In this document: one piece after another, positions 1 through 6,938 of the stretch
Numbering within the stretch: position 1 is the stretch's first letter
Layout of the letters: every line of letters begins with the position of its first letter
Assembly (NCBI GenBank): GCA_902796775.1
Contig: CADBQK010000035.1
Coordinates: 1 to 8,876, forward strand
Reading direction: 5' to 3'
Length of the DNA: 8,876 bases
DNA from: an uncultured Lachnospiraceae bacterium
Lineage (GTDB): Bacteria > Bacillota_A > Clostridia > Lachnospirales > Lachnospiraceae
Notes under the pieces: model-generated
Told to the model about the DNA's origin: nothing
What the model saw: only the letters and a program-made list of their open reading frames with translations
Databases searched by the model: none
Program-made: the position numbers and the translations under genes

Positions 1-162
1 ACCGGAACCTCCGGAGACCTTCAGGGTTACACTTTTTCCGACGGTCAATGTGACCGTTTTTTTGTTTAGTTTTGGCTTTGAGGCCGCTTGCGTGTGCAGC
101 GGGCAAAGCAAGCCTGTCAGCAGACAGATCATAAGCAGGGAAGGAATCATTTTTTTGATCAT
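1..162 (-). CDS. Secreted protein with probable Ig-like domain, N-terminal part only (runs off the left edge)
   Basis: The 54 visible codons on the minus strand begin MIKKMIPSLLMICLLTG and form a typical Gram-positive signal peptide: a lysine-rich start, a hydrophobic core over about residues 5-21, and a likely signal peptidase I site after THTQA-type residues (about 24-26). The mature part then reads KLNKKTVTLTVGKSVTLKV, the opening strand pattern of bacterial Ig-like (Big_2 type) domains found in Clostridia surface proteins. The start at 162 is preferred over the in-frame ATG at 150 because GAGGG lies seven bases upstream of it on the minus strand. No lipobox is evident (GLLC does not fit well). 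The gene is divergent from the others. The export signal is clear; the domain call rests on about 25 residues and the remaining function is unknown. Confidence 0.75.
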   Translation of the reverse strand, partial: MIKKMIPSLLMICLLTGLLCPLHTQAASKPKLNKKTVTLTVGKSVTLKVSGGSG

Positions 163-245
163 TTTTTTGCCCTCATCTTCAAAATCGTTTTTTCAGTGTT
201 TTCAGGATACTCAATTCTCATAACTGACGGATAGTATGTGACCTT

Positions 246-251
246 ATTATA
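246..251 (-). promoter_or_regulatory. -10 element of a promoter for the minus-strand secreted protein
   Basis: Read on the minus strand this is a perfect TATAAT. It would start transcription near 239 and give a leader of roughly 77 bases before the ATG at 162. The position where a -35 box should lie (about 269-274) reads CTGTTT on the minus strand, a poor match, so the promoter may rely on other contacts or on an activator. The surrounding DNA is AT-rich, so chance occurrence is possible. Confidence 0.4.
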
Positions 252-341
252 TACGGTTTTGATAAGAAAAACAGCCTGTAATTCGATAGAAAATGCCGAA
301 ACCCGTATTTCGTTCTGCAATCAACATAAAAAATTTTTTTA

Positions 342-549
342 AATAGGGGTGGGAGATTTGCGGCTTGGATGTATCTATACAAATAGAAGCCCGGATAAGC
401 GATTCCTGAGACAGAGAATGCAGACGATCCTAAAAGAGGAGGAAGTCCCGGTTAGCGGCAGCCTTCTGGTCAAGATGACTTCAAATAGGAAAAGAAGCCT
501 GAAGCTGACAAGAACGAGTTTATTTAGAGGGAGGTGGGCGATGAGATGA
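342..549 (+). pseudogene. Decayed ECF-type sigma factor remnant
   Basis: Reading across frames gives pieces of a sigma factor. One frame (from 342) reads GGRFAAWMYLYK and then hits a TAG at 384, matching the GGFKTYLYK of region 2 in the intact sigma gene at 6384. DNA around 389-399 (AGCCCGGATAAG) resembles a codon run for ARNK with one base lost. From 397 the next frame reads KRFLRQR, then SGSLLVKMTSNRKR, which lines up with the linker DQILLEEGILDKERRR of the intact copy. It then jumps to SLFRGRWAMR-stop, like the HLLQRGKEHMR at the end of region 4. Missing are the start, regions 2.1-2.3 and most of the region 4 helix-turn-helix. Its stop (547-549) overlaps the next ATG by ATGA, as expected of a sigma gene ahead of its partner. 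The open stretch beginning at GTG 349 has no usable ribosome binding site before it. The homology is read by eye and is an inference. Confidence 0.6.
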
Positions 550-890
550 GAACACCGGAGGAGAGGATCATTTCTCTGCATCATAAGGCGAAAGAATTGT
601 ACCAGCAGATGGAGAAAAGGAGTCTGATTGGCTGGGGCAGTGTTTCCGGTATTTTGTTCTGTACATTGCTGACTATACTTATCAAATGGGCTGGCTGCGC
701 ACACATAATGGTGAATGGTCAGATGACGGGTTCTTCTTTACTGGATTCAAGTATGGGAGGTTATGTGCTTGTAGCAGTCATCGCTTTCTCAGCCGGAGTG
801 ATCCTGGTAACAGCCATCCACTGGTACCGCAGCCGGGATGGTGACCGGCAGGAAGAGACAGACGCCCGTCAAACCGGCGGGGTGAAATAG
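546..890 (+). CDS. Small two-helix membrane protein, putative anti-sigma/sigma-partner (orphan paralogue)
   Basis: This 114-aa protein starts MRTPEERIISLHHKAKEL, a charged, helical, presumably cytoplasmic head. A membrane helix follows at about 27-47, an outside loop of some 23 residues (about 48-70), a second helix at about 71-93, and a charged tail ending at 114. It is paralogous to the protein at 6925, sharing MRTxEERII, the SS...G(Y/F) segment and the second helix (VAVIAFSAGV against IGIVAFLLGA). I chose ATG 546 over the longer GTG 534 because it aligns with the paralogue's first residue, forms ATGA with the upstream stop, and has GGAGG at 530-534. The paralogue follows an intact sigma gene, whereas this one follows only a sigma remnant, so it is an orphan if the role is binding sigma. 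No zinc anti-sigma motif (HxxxCxxC) is present. The function is inferred from context alone. Confidence 0.7.
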   Translation: MRTPEERIISLHHKAKELYQQMEKRSLIGWGSVSGILFCTLLTILIKWAGCAHIMVNGQMTGSSLLDSSMGGYVLVAVIAFSAGVILVTAIHWYRSRDGDRQEETDARQTGGVK

Positions 891-961
891 CAGCCTTATT
901 ACAGTTTCATGTTACCAGCGAAAGAGAAAGAAATTCATTTGTGAAGAAAGGGGTAAACTTC

Positions 962-3900
962 ATGAAAAGACAGATGAAAAAGGGAATCTGCTTCATATTG
1001 AGCGGAATGCTGGCTTTTTCTGCTGTGACAGGTGTGATGCCGTCCTATGCACAGAAAGCGTATGCTGCAGATTCAACAGATCCAAATGTGACGTATGATG
1101 ATAAGCTGACCGATAAAGAGCTGTATGACAAATGGACCAATCAGAAAGAACCGGATGATTATATACCTTTGAAACAGAGTACAGATCCCTATGGATATGG
1201 ACTGGACGTGCCTTTTTATCTGAACAAGCAGAGCGAGCTCGCTCTTTATGCGGCCAATAATATGCATAAAGATTCGAGCAGCATTCGTACGATCCAGTCT
1301 TATAATCTTGGTACTGGCGAGAATACCGGAGATGTTCTGACAGGTGCTGTGGAGGGGCCGTCCTATGAGATACCCGTGACTACCTCCGGGACTGTTGTGA
1401 AGCAGAAGAAAGAACTGAATTATGTGAAGATGGTCGCTTTTGATCCCACCGGGACCGGGCGGAAGGATCACCTGGCTGTCATAGGTGTTCATAATGAGGA
1501 TAATAGTGATACCGGCAATAACGGTGTTTACGTTTATGTATACAATAAAAACGGGAGCAAGACAAGTGAGTATTATAAAGTCGGCACAATGAACTGGATG
1601 GGGAAACGGTTTAAATCTGATAATGATAACTGCTGGTTCTATCAGGCCATGAATTTTCTGGATATTACAGCCGGAGATTACGATGGGAACAAAAAAGATA
1701 CCCTGGTCGTATGGGCATGTCTGGATGGCACTGGTTATGGGCTGCAGGAAATCGAATTGTCGAGTGATTTCCACCTAAGCGCTAAAGGCAGTCTTAGCAG
1801 CGAAATGCTCCACGATGAATATGTAAAAGCCGGTAAGATGATGGCAGAAGGCGGCAATAAGAAAACAGATGTCTGGGTAGATAATAAGCTTTGCGGCGCT
1901 CTGGATACCGGAGACTTAAACGGTGATAAGATCGATGATCTGGTGGCGCTGAGTTTTGTGGACGTTTTAACGAATAGTTATGATGGACGTCATAAGTGTA
2001 CCCAGATGTATTTTCCTTATCTTGCAGTGAGCTATGGTGGAAAAGGCACCGAAAACATTGCTGCCCAAAAAAATGTTGACATTCGGGTTAGGAAAAAGGA
2101 TGGGACAAGCAGCGGTTTTGATAAAAGTCTGACATGTATGGCGGCTGATGTAGCAGTCGGCGATATCAATGGAGATGGTGCAGACGAAATCGTTGTGGCC
2201 GGAATGCAGAATATAGTCATAGGGAATATAGATGATAACGTGCATAACCCCTATGATGTCGATGAGCATGACAGGCTCTACAGGTCAAAGATGGTTCTTG
2301 CTGCCTGGCGATGTTCCGGGGATAAGTCAGCTAATATGTTTTTTCAGAAAAAAGATGCTAATGCCTGGACAGCAGGCGGGTACTATCCAAAAATAAACTG
2401 TAACAGCGATGAGGCTGAAGATCAATGCTTACAGCAGTATTGTGTGAGATGTGCAGCAATCAACGGAAAAGGAAATCCGGAACTCATTTTTGTTAATGGT
2501 GATCTCTATAATCTCAATGATAAAGGCAATGATGCTGATAAAATGACAAACGGACTGTCCGGTAAAAAGTCATATTTTAATGAAACTGACGGGAGATTTC
2601 TTACCGATGGGGACTATCTGACAAATACATTTTTATGGTCTGCGGACGTCGGGAACTTCGATGGAAATAGTTTTGGACGTGAACAGGTAGTATACACTCT
2701 CGGAATAAAAGTCAAAGGAAATGAACAATATTATATGGCAGCTGGCATGATGGGTGGAGATTTTTCCAAATCTACTACGGAAGCAGGTCTTGCTACTTTC
2801 TACTATGCTACCAGTATGAATACATATGATAACAGCAACAACAGGGATGTTTTCTGGCCTCGAAAAAAAGATCAGGATAAAAATGGTGAAAATGCCAGAA
2901 AAGCCCATCTGGGAACAAGCGGGAATAACAACACAGGATTTAATTATTGCGTTTGTTCGATCGACAATGATGATGACGGCATATTGGTGCGTTTCCATGA
3001 CAAGGGTTATGTATACACAGACCCGGAGATCCTGGCTGTCGTGCAGGCAGCGCCGCATTATGACGAGCTGACGCCATACGGTGCAAGCGGGAGCGATACG
3101 ACGTACTATTTTAGCCAGACCGTGTCTGTTGAGGATACAGAGACCAAAGAAGTATCCTTTGGTGCAGGTATTACACATGGATTGGAAGGAACTCTGGGGG
3201 GCTATAATGTGAAGGCCGGCTATGCGATGAACTGGTCCGACTCATTTACAAAAGGGTTTTCAGAGAAATTTACACACCACTTCGGAGCTACGGATGAGGA
3301 TGCGGTCATCATGTACAGGACACCGGTTACCTTGTATTCCTATCAGGTGAAACTGCCGAACGGCAAATGGGAAAATAAGGAGAATGACAATGCAATCGTT
3401 CTTTCCTTCCCGGGGACACAGGCTTACAGTGTGATTTCGGTTGACCGGTATAATCAGTTTGCAAAGTATTACAATGAGACGAACCGTAAGAAGATGAAAG
3501 GACTTGGCAAGAGCGAATCGTCTGCTCCGAAACTGGGCCTGATTCAGGATACAGATAAGAATCAATACTATCTTAACACTGGCGGCGATCCGGCAAAGTA
3601 TATTAACAGACAGAGTATACCTGCGGATGTTACACTTCTTCAGAAAAAGGCAAATGAGTTTGAAGCGAGCACCGGCTTTACCGGATTCGATTATGAGACA
3701 GAGCACTATACCAGTGACAGTGACTCCATGTCCCATGGATTCTCTTTTGAGCTGACGATCGAGTTTAATTTGGGCATCAAATGTTTCGTTTCCTCCAAGC
3801 TGGGCGGCTACGCGTCTCTGGAGTATATGCAAGGCACTACGCATACAACAACCGAATCAGATGGCAAGGGCGTCAGCTGTAATATTTTTAATGCAAAACG

Positions 3901-6151
3901 GAGCGATATGCTCACAGGTGGGTTCTCTGAAGCTGCCTGCAACAGCTACGGATTCAGTTATCAAATGGCGACCTGGGATTCCCCGCTTGATGAAGGCGTT
4001 CCTGTCAAAATCGGGAATTCGTTTAAGATGACGGTTAATAAGGTGCCGGTTTTCGGATATGTTCTGTCCAATGTCAGGAAGCCTGTTTATGCAGCCATCA
4101 AAGTTCCCGGGGCTCTGGAACTGGAAGAAGGTTATGGCCCTTCCGCTTCCGAGGCTTTCCGACTCTATGGCGATCCTGCACCAGCAGTTTCTAAGATTTC
4201 CGGTGACGCAAAGATTACATACAACGCGACTACCAGAAAGCTGGAAGTTGCTCCGGGCCTTAAGATCGGGACCTATCCTGTAAAGCTGAAAGCCGATAAT
4301 GGTATTCCGGGGAAAGAAGCGGTACGTGAATTTACTGTTACGGTTAAAGAAGCAGATTATTCCGAGAGTGGTATTATCAATGCAGTGAAGAATCTGATCA
4401 TGAGTATTCCGAGTAAGGAAGACCTGCTCTTGTCGGATGAGGTCTATGTCACTCAGGCAAGGAACGCATATAATGCATTGACAGATGCCCAGAAAGCACA
4501 GATCCCGGGCGATCTGAAGTCGAAGCTGGAAAAGGCAGAAGGACAGATCGAAGGATTCAAAAAGCATGCGAGGGATGTCGAGAATGTGATGAAAGAAAAG
4601 ATCCCGAAGCTGTGTGCAAGTATTGACGCGATGAGTACAGCGATGGCGGGCGGATCGACACCTGATCAGAAGGATATCCAGTCACTGGTGAACGGGCTGG
4701 CTGAGATTGAAAACACTTATAATCAGCTGAGCAATGAACAGAAGGCGATTGTTTCTGGTGATACGACTTCTGCGCTTGTTGCCTGCGGAAAGCAGCTTGC
4801 AGGTGTGATGGATGAATACGATAAGAAGATCCTGACCTCTTCAGAGCTGGAGCATCAGTTAGATGAGGATAAAAACAAAGCAGATGAAGTGAAGAATCTG
4901 ATCAAGAAGATCGGAGATGTTAAAAAGATCGATCCTGCTTCGCGTGATGAAGCAGCATTTGAATCACAATACCGCGCAGCACTGAAGGCAGCTGAAAATG
5001 CCCGGAAGGCGTATGATAAGCTGACCGTGCAGCAGAAGAATCTGGTCGACAATGCAAATGATCTTATTGCTGCAGAGAAGGAACTGGGCAGTCTGATTAC
5101 CAATCGTCGTGTCGCCGAAGTCGTACAGAAGGAGGAAGCATCCTATCAGGATGTGATCAACAGAATCAAGGAGCTTCCGGATAAAGTGAAACTGTCCGAT
5201 GAGAGTGCGGTGCTTGCTGCACGCTATGCATACGATTATCTGAGCAAAGATAATAAAGCAAAGGTGCCCAAAGAGAGCCTGGCGAAGCTGACAGCGGCTG
5301 AGACGAAGATCAAAGAGCTGAAGAAAGCGGTTGAACAGAAGGCAAAGGAAGAAGCTGAGCGGAGGGCAAAGAAAGAAGCAGAAGAAGCTGAGCGGAAAGC
5401 AAAGGAAGAAGCACAGAAGGCGAAGGAAAAAGAACAGAAGGCGAAGGAAGAAGAGCAGAAGGCGAAGGAAGAAGAGCAGAAGGCCGCTGACGATAAAAAG
5501 GCTGCAGATGCGGTCATCGATGCGGTTAACAAGCTTCCGGCTGCTGTCACGCTTGCTGATGATGCAGCTGTCCGGGCAGCACAAAAGGCTTACGATGCAT
5601 TGACCAGCGATCAGAAAGCGCTTGTACCGAAAGCTGTAACAGATAAACTGAAAGCGGCCGCAGAGCAGATTGCAAAAGCCAGGTCAGAAGCCGGTCAGCC
5701 GGTTGTCGATAAGGGCAGGATCTATACAGTCGGCAAGTTTAAGTACAAGGTCACCGATCCTGACAGTACAGGCAAAGGAACCGTAACCCTGACCGGGACA
5801 ACGGTCAAGAAGAAAAAGCTGAAGAAACTTACCGTTCCGGCAGTGGTGAAGATCAACGGAGCCAGCTTTACTGTGACTTCGATTGCTTCCGGCGCTTTCA
5901 AGGGCTTCAAAAAGCTGAAGAGCGTGACTATTGGCAAGAATGTCGAGTCGATCGGCGCTAAGGCCTTTTATGGTGACAAGAAGCTTAAGACTATCACGGT
6001 CAAGTCAGCGGTACTCAAATCTGTTGGCAAGAATGCAATCAAAGGTATATACAAGAAGGCCAGGATCAAAGTGCCAAAACAGCAAAAGAAAGCTTACAAG
6101 AAGCTGTTCAAGAAGAAAACTGGCTTTAGAAAGAAGATGAAACTCAAGTAA
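962..6151 (+). CDS. Giant exported multidomain surface protein: FG-GAP propeller, beta-rich domain, Ig-like, helical repeats, LRR_5
   Basis: The protein is 1729 aa. A signal peptide covers about 1-36 (MKRQMKKG, hydrophobic core, cleavage near AYAA-DS). FG-GAP/VCBS-like blades with DxNGD-type calcium loops lie near residues 160, 239, 318, 401, 500, 565 and 668; the best are GDLNGDKIDDLVAL and GDINGDGADEIVVAG, together suggesting a seven-bladed propeller. About 700-1040 is a beta-rich, unclassified domain. An Ig-like domain lies at about 1060-1130 (GTYPVKLKADN). Five helical repeats carry AYxxLTxxQKxxV motifs near 1169, 1252, 1350, 1423 and 1543. A Lys/Glu/Ala coil covers about 1451-1512 and a BspA-type LRR_5 domain about 1585-1700 (IASGAFKGFKKLKSVTIG), ending in a lysine-rich tail. 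ATG 962 is preferred over in-frame GTG 941 because AAAGGGG ends eight bases before it. No LPXTG, SLH or choline-binding anchor is visible; the basic tail may hold it on the wall. A role in adhesion or binding polysaccharide/protein is plausible but unproven. Confidence 0.85.
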   Translation: MKRQMKKGICFILSGMLAFSAVTGVMPSYAQKAYAADSTDPNVTYDDKLTDKELYDKWTNQKEPDDYIPLKQSTDPYGYGLDVPFYLNKQSELALYAANNMHKDSSSIRTIQSYNLGTGENTGDVLTGAVEGPSYEIPVTTSGTVVKQKKELNYVKMVAFDPTGTGRKDHLAVIGVHNEDNSDTGNNGVYVYVYNKNGSKTSEYYKVGTMNWMGKRFKSDNDNCWFYQAMNFLDITAGDYDGNKKDTLVVWACLDGTGYGLQEIELSSDFHLSAKGSLSSEMLHDEYVKAGKMMAEGGNKKTDVWVDNKLCGALDTGDLNGDKIDDLVALSFVDVLTNSYDGRHKCTQMYFPYLAVSYGGKGTENIAAQKNVDIRVRKKDGTSSGFDKSLTCMAADVAVGDINGDGADEIVVAGMQNIVIGNIDDNVHNPYDVDEHDRLYRSKMVLAAWRCSGDKSANMFFQKKDANAWTAGGYYPKINCNSDEAEDQCLQQYCVRCAAINGKGNPELIFVNGDLYNLNDKGNDADKMTNGLSGKKSYFNETDGRFLTDGDYLTNTFLWSADVGNFDGNSFGREQVVYTLGIKVKGNEQYYMAAGMMGGDFSKSTTEAGLATFYYATSMNTYDNSNNRDVFWPRKKDQDKNGENARKAHLGTSGNNNTGFNYCVCSIDNDDDGILVRFHDKGYVYTDPEILAVVQAAPHYDELTPYGASGSDTTYYFSQTVSVEDTETKEVSFGAGITHGLEGTLGGYNVKAGYAMNWSDSFTKGFSEKFTHHFGATDEDAVIMYRTPVTLYSYQVKLPNGKWENKENDNAIVLSFPGTQAYSVISVDRYNQFAKYYNETNRKKMKGLGKSESSAPKLGLIQDTDKNQYYLNTGGDPAKYINRQSIPADVTLLQKKANEFEASTGFTGFDYETEHYTSDSDSMSHGFSFELTIEFNLGIKCFVSSKLGGYASLEYMQGTTHTTTESDGKGVSCNIFNAKRSDMLTGGFSEAACNSYGFSYQMATWDSPLDEGVPVKIGNSFKMTVNKVPVFGYVLSNVRKPVYAAIKVPGALELEEGYGPSASEAFRLYGDPAPAVSKISGDAKITYNATTRKLEVAPGLKIGTYPVKLKADNGIPGKEAVREFTVTVKEADYSESGIINAVKNLIMSIPSKEDLLLSDEVYVTQARNAYNALTDAQKAQIPGDLKSKLEKAEGQIEGFKKHARDVENVMKEKIPKLCASIDAMSTAMAGGSTPDQKDIQSLVNGLAEIENTYNQLSNEQKAIVSGDTTSALVACGKQLAGVMDEYDKKILTSSELEHQLDEDKNKADEVKNLIKKIGDVKKIDPASRDEAAFESQYRAALKAAENARKAYDKLTVQQKNLVDNANDLIAAEKELGSLITNRRVAEVVQKEEASYQDVINRIKELPDKVKLSDESAVLAARYAYDYLSKDNKAKVPKESLAKLTAAETKIKELKKAVEQKAKEEAERRAKKEAEEAERKAKEEAQKAKEKEQKAKEEEQKAKEEEQKAADDKKAADAVIDAVNKLPAAVTLADDAAVRAAQKAYDALTSDQKALVPKAVTDKLKAAAEQIAKARSEAGQPVVDKGRIYTVGKFKYKVTDPDSTGKGTVTLTGTTVKKKKLKKLTVPAVVKINGASFTVTSIASGAFKGFKKLKSVTIGKNVESIGAKAFYGDKKLKTITVKSAVLKSVGKNAIKGIYKKARIKVPKQQKKAYKKLFKKKTGFRKKMKLK
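5396..5479 (+). repeat. 21-bp tandem repeat encoding KAKEEEQ heptads
   Basis: Four units of 21 bases encode KAKEEAQ, KAKEKEQ, KAKEEEQ and KAKEEEQ. The last two units are almost identical at DNA level and the first two are slightly diverged. Upstream, GAAGAAGCTGAGCGG occurs twice as part of the same charged coil. Such in-frame repeats can gain or lose units by slippage without breaking the frame, changing the length of the rod between the helical repeats and the C-terminal domain. Confidence 0.85.
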
Positions 6152-6202
6152 TCGAATAGGACGCTGGGGATGATTCCCGGCATAATGTTCAAACGTTCAG
6201 GA

Positions 6203-6219
6203 CAGGCTGTAAAAGCCTG
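6203..6219 (+). other. Small hairpin downstream of the giant gene
   Basis: CAGGCT and AGCCTG pair over 6 bp around a 5-base loop (GTAAA). There is no T-run after it, so it is not a terminator by itself. It lies just ahead of the strong terminator and may only help block 3' exonucleases; chance is quite possible. Confidence 0.3.
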
Positions 6220-6229
6220 GAAATGAGGA

Positions 6230-6255
6230 GGGCTGCGAGAAATCGCAGCCCTTTT
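6230..6255 (+). terminator. Intrinsic (rho-independent) terminator after the giant surface protein gene
   Basis: A perfect 9-bp stem, GGGCTGCGA with TCGCAGCCC, closes on a GAAA tetraloop and is followed by TTTT. It sits about 80 bases past the stop codon at 6149-6151. On the minus strand there is no T-run, so it acts in the plus direction. It separates the surface protein transcript from the sigma operon, which therefore needs its own promoter. Confidence 0.9.
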
Positions 6256-6287
6256 GTACTGCCGCAAACACACTCTCCCTGCTGTCC

Positions 6288-6318
6288 CTAGACACGGCGC
6301 CCTATTCTGTGATATGCT
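6288..6318 (+). promoter_or_regulatory. Candidate promoter of the sigma factor operon
   Basis: TAGACA (6288-6293, five of six matches to TTGACA) is followed after 19 bases by TATGCT (6313-6318). The latter is preceded directly by TGA, giving an extended -10 (TGnTATGCT). The 19-base spacer is longer than ideal, but an extended -10 tolerates this. The site lies between the terminator at 6230-6255 and the sigma start at 6384, giving a leader of about 60 bases. It looks like a housekeeping-sigma promoter; I saw no GAAC-type ECF -35 motif to suggest autoregulation. Confidence 0.5.
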
Positions 6319-6383
6319 AAAAATAAATATCGAAGATCAGATGATGAGAGTCTTATGCGGAACCAGAGAGGAGGAGAGGCTCC

Positions 6384-6938
6384 ATGCGGGGAGATGAAGA
6401 GTGCTATCAGCTGTTTCTGCAAGGCGATACAGCATCGTTTGACCAGCTGATGCTCCGTTATGGCGACAATCTGACTTTTTACCTGTATGGGTATCTGCAT
6501 GACTGGCAGGACGCAGAGGATATGATGATCGATGCGTTTGCCCGCATTATGGTTAAGAAACCGGTGATCCGTACAGGGGGATTTAAGACATATCTGTATA
6601 AAACAGCCCGGAACCTGGCTGCACGCTTTCATACACGCGGGGTACGCGTTAAGGTGTTTGGTTTTGATGATCTGGGCGAGGAAACTGCAGATCAGATTCT
6701 TTTAGAGGAGGGGATCCTGGACAAGGAACGCCGGCGGATCCTGCATCTATGTCTGGAACGGATCGATCCGCTGCTGCGAGAGGCTTTGTGGCTGGTCTAT
6801 ATAGAAGAGCTTAGCTATGCGCAGGCAGCATCTGTCATGAAAGTAAATGTAAAAAGGATCGATCATCTCCTGCAAAGGGGAAAAGAGCATATGCGCCGGG
6901 AACTGGCGAAAGAGGGGGTCACGCATGCGTACAACTGA
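6384..6938 (+). CDS. ECF-type RNA polymerase sigma-70 family factor
   Basis: The 184-aa protein has the two-domain plan of extracytoplasmic-function sigma factors. Region 2 spans about residues 14-85, with DAEDMMIDAFARI (core polymerase binding, about 43-55) and FKTYLYKTARNLAARF (-10 recognition/melting, about 67-82). A linker rich in Asp, Glu and Leu follows at about 90-114. Region 4 covers about 115-172, with the helix-turn-helix in IEELSYAQAASVMKVNVKRIDHLLQRG (split here as IEELSYAQAAS and VMKVNVKRIDHLLQRG). It recruits RNA polymerase to -35/-10 promoters of its regulon. GAGGAGAGG at 6371-6379 gives a strong ribosome binding site. Its last 14 bases overlap the next gene, a sign of translational coupling with a partner protein. 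Family assignment is firm; subgroup and regulon are unknown. Confidence 0.9.
   Translation: MRGDEECYQLFLQGDTASFDQLMLRYGDNLTFYLYGYLHDWQDAEDMMIDAFARIMVKKPVIRTGGFKTYLYKTARNLAARFHTRGVRVKVFGFDDLGEETADQILLEEGILDKERRRILHLCLERIDPLLREALWLVYIEELSYAQAASVMKVNVKRIDHLLQRGKEHMRRELAKEGVTHAYN

Noticed and set aside
259..287. TTGATA with a -10-like TTCGAT after 17 bases as a plus-strand promoter for the small membrane protein
   Set aside because: The -10 match is only three of six in an AT-rich region; not strong enough to report as a feature.
534..545. GTG at 534 as the start of the small membrane protein
   Set aside because: The GTG lies inside the likely Shine-Dalgarno sequence; the ATG at 546 matches the paralogue's start and forms ATGA with the preceding stop.
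349..549. Open frame of 66 codons from GTG 349 as a small protein gene
   Set aside because: No ribosome binding site stands before GTG 349, and the sequence is better explained as a frameshifted sigma factor remnant whose matching pieces lie in more than one frame.
891..961. Promoter or terminator between the 114-aa gene and the giant gene
   Set aside because: I saw no hairpin with a T-run and no convincing -35/-10 pair in these 71 bases, so co-transcription is possible but unproven.
4964..5584. Long minus-strand open frames inside the surface protein gene, including Phe/Leu/Ser-rich ones opposite the charged coil
   Set aside because: They are antisense shadows of a strongly coding plus strand and have no start signals or recognisable domains; the low-complexity ones mirror the Lys/Glu/Ala repeats.
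5331..5603. Arg/Lys-rich plus-strand frame overlapping the coil
   Set aside because: It is an alternate-frame reading of the 21-bp repeats with no ribosome binding site.
6121..6151. LPXTG or other sorting signal at the C-terminus of the giant protein
   Set aside because: The end is a lysine-rich tail after an LRR_5 domain, with no LPXTG, hydrophobic segment, SLH or choline-binding repeat.
6764..6775. CGGATCGATCCG-type palindrome as an operator
   Set aside because: It lies inside the sigma coding sequence and is explained by codons for RIDP; palindromes of this length containing GATC arise easily by chance.
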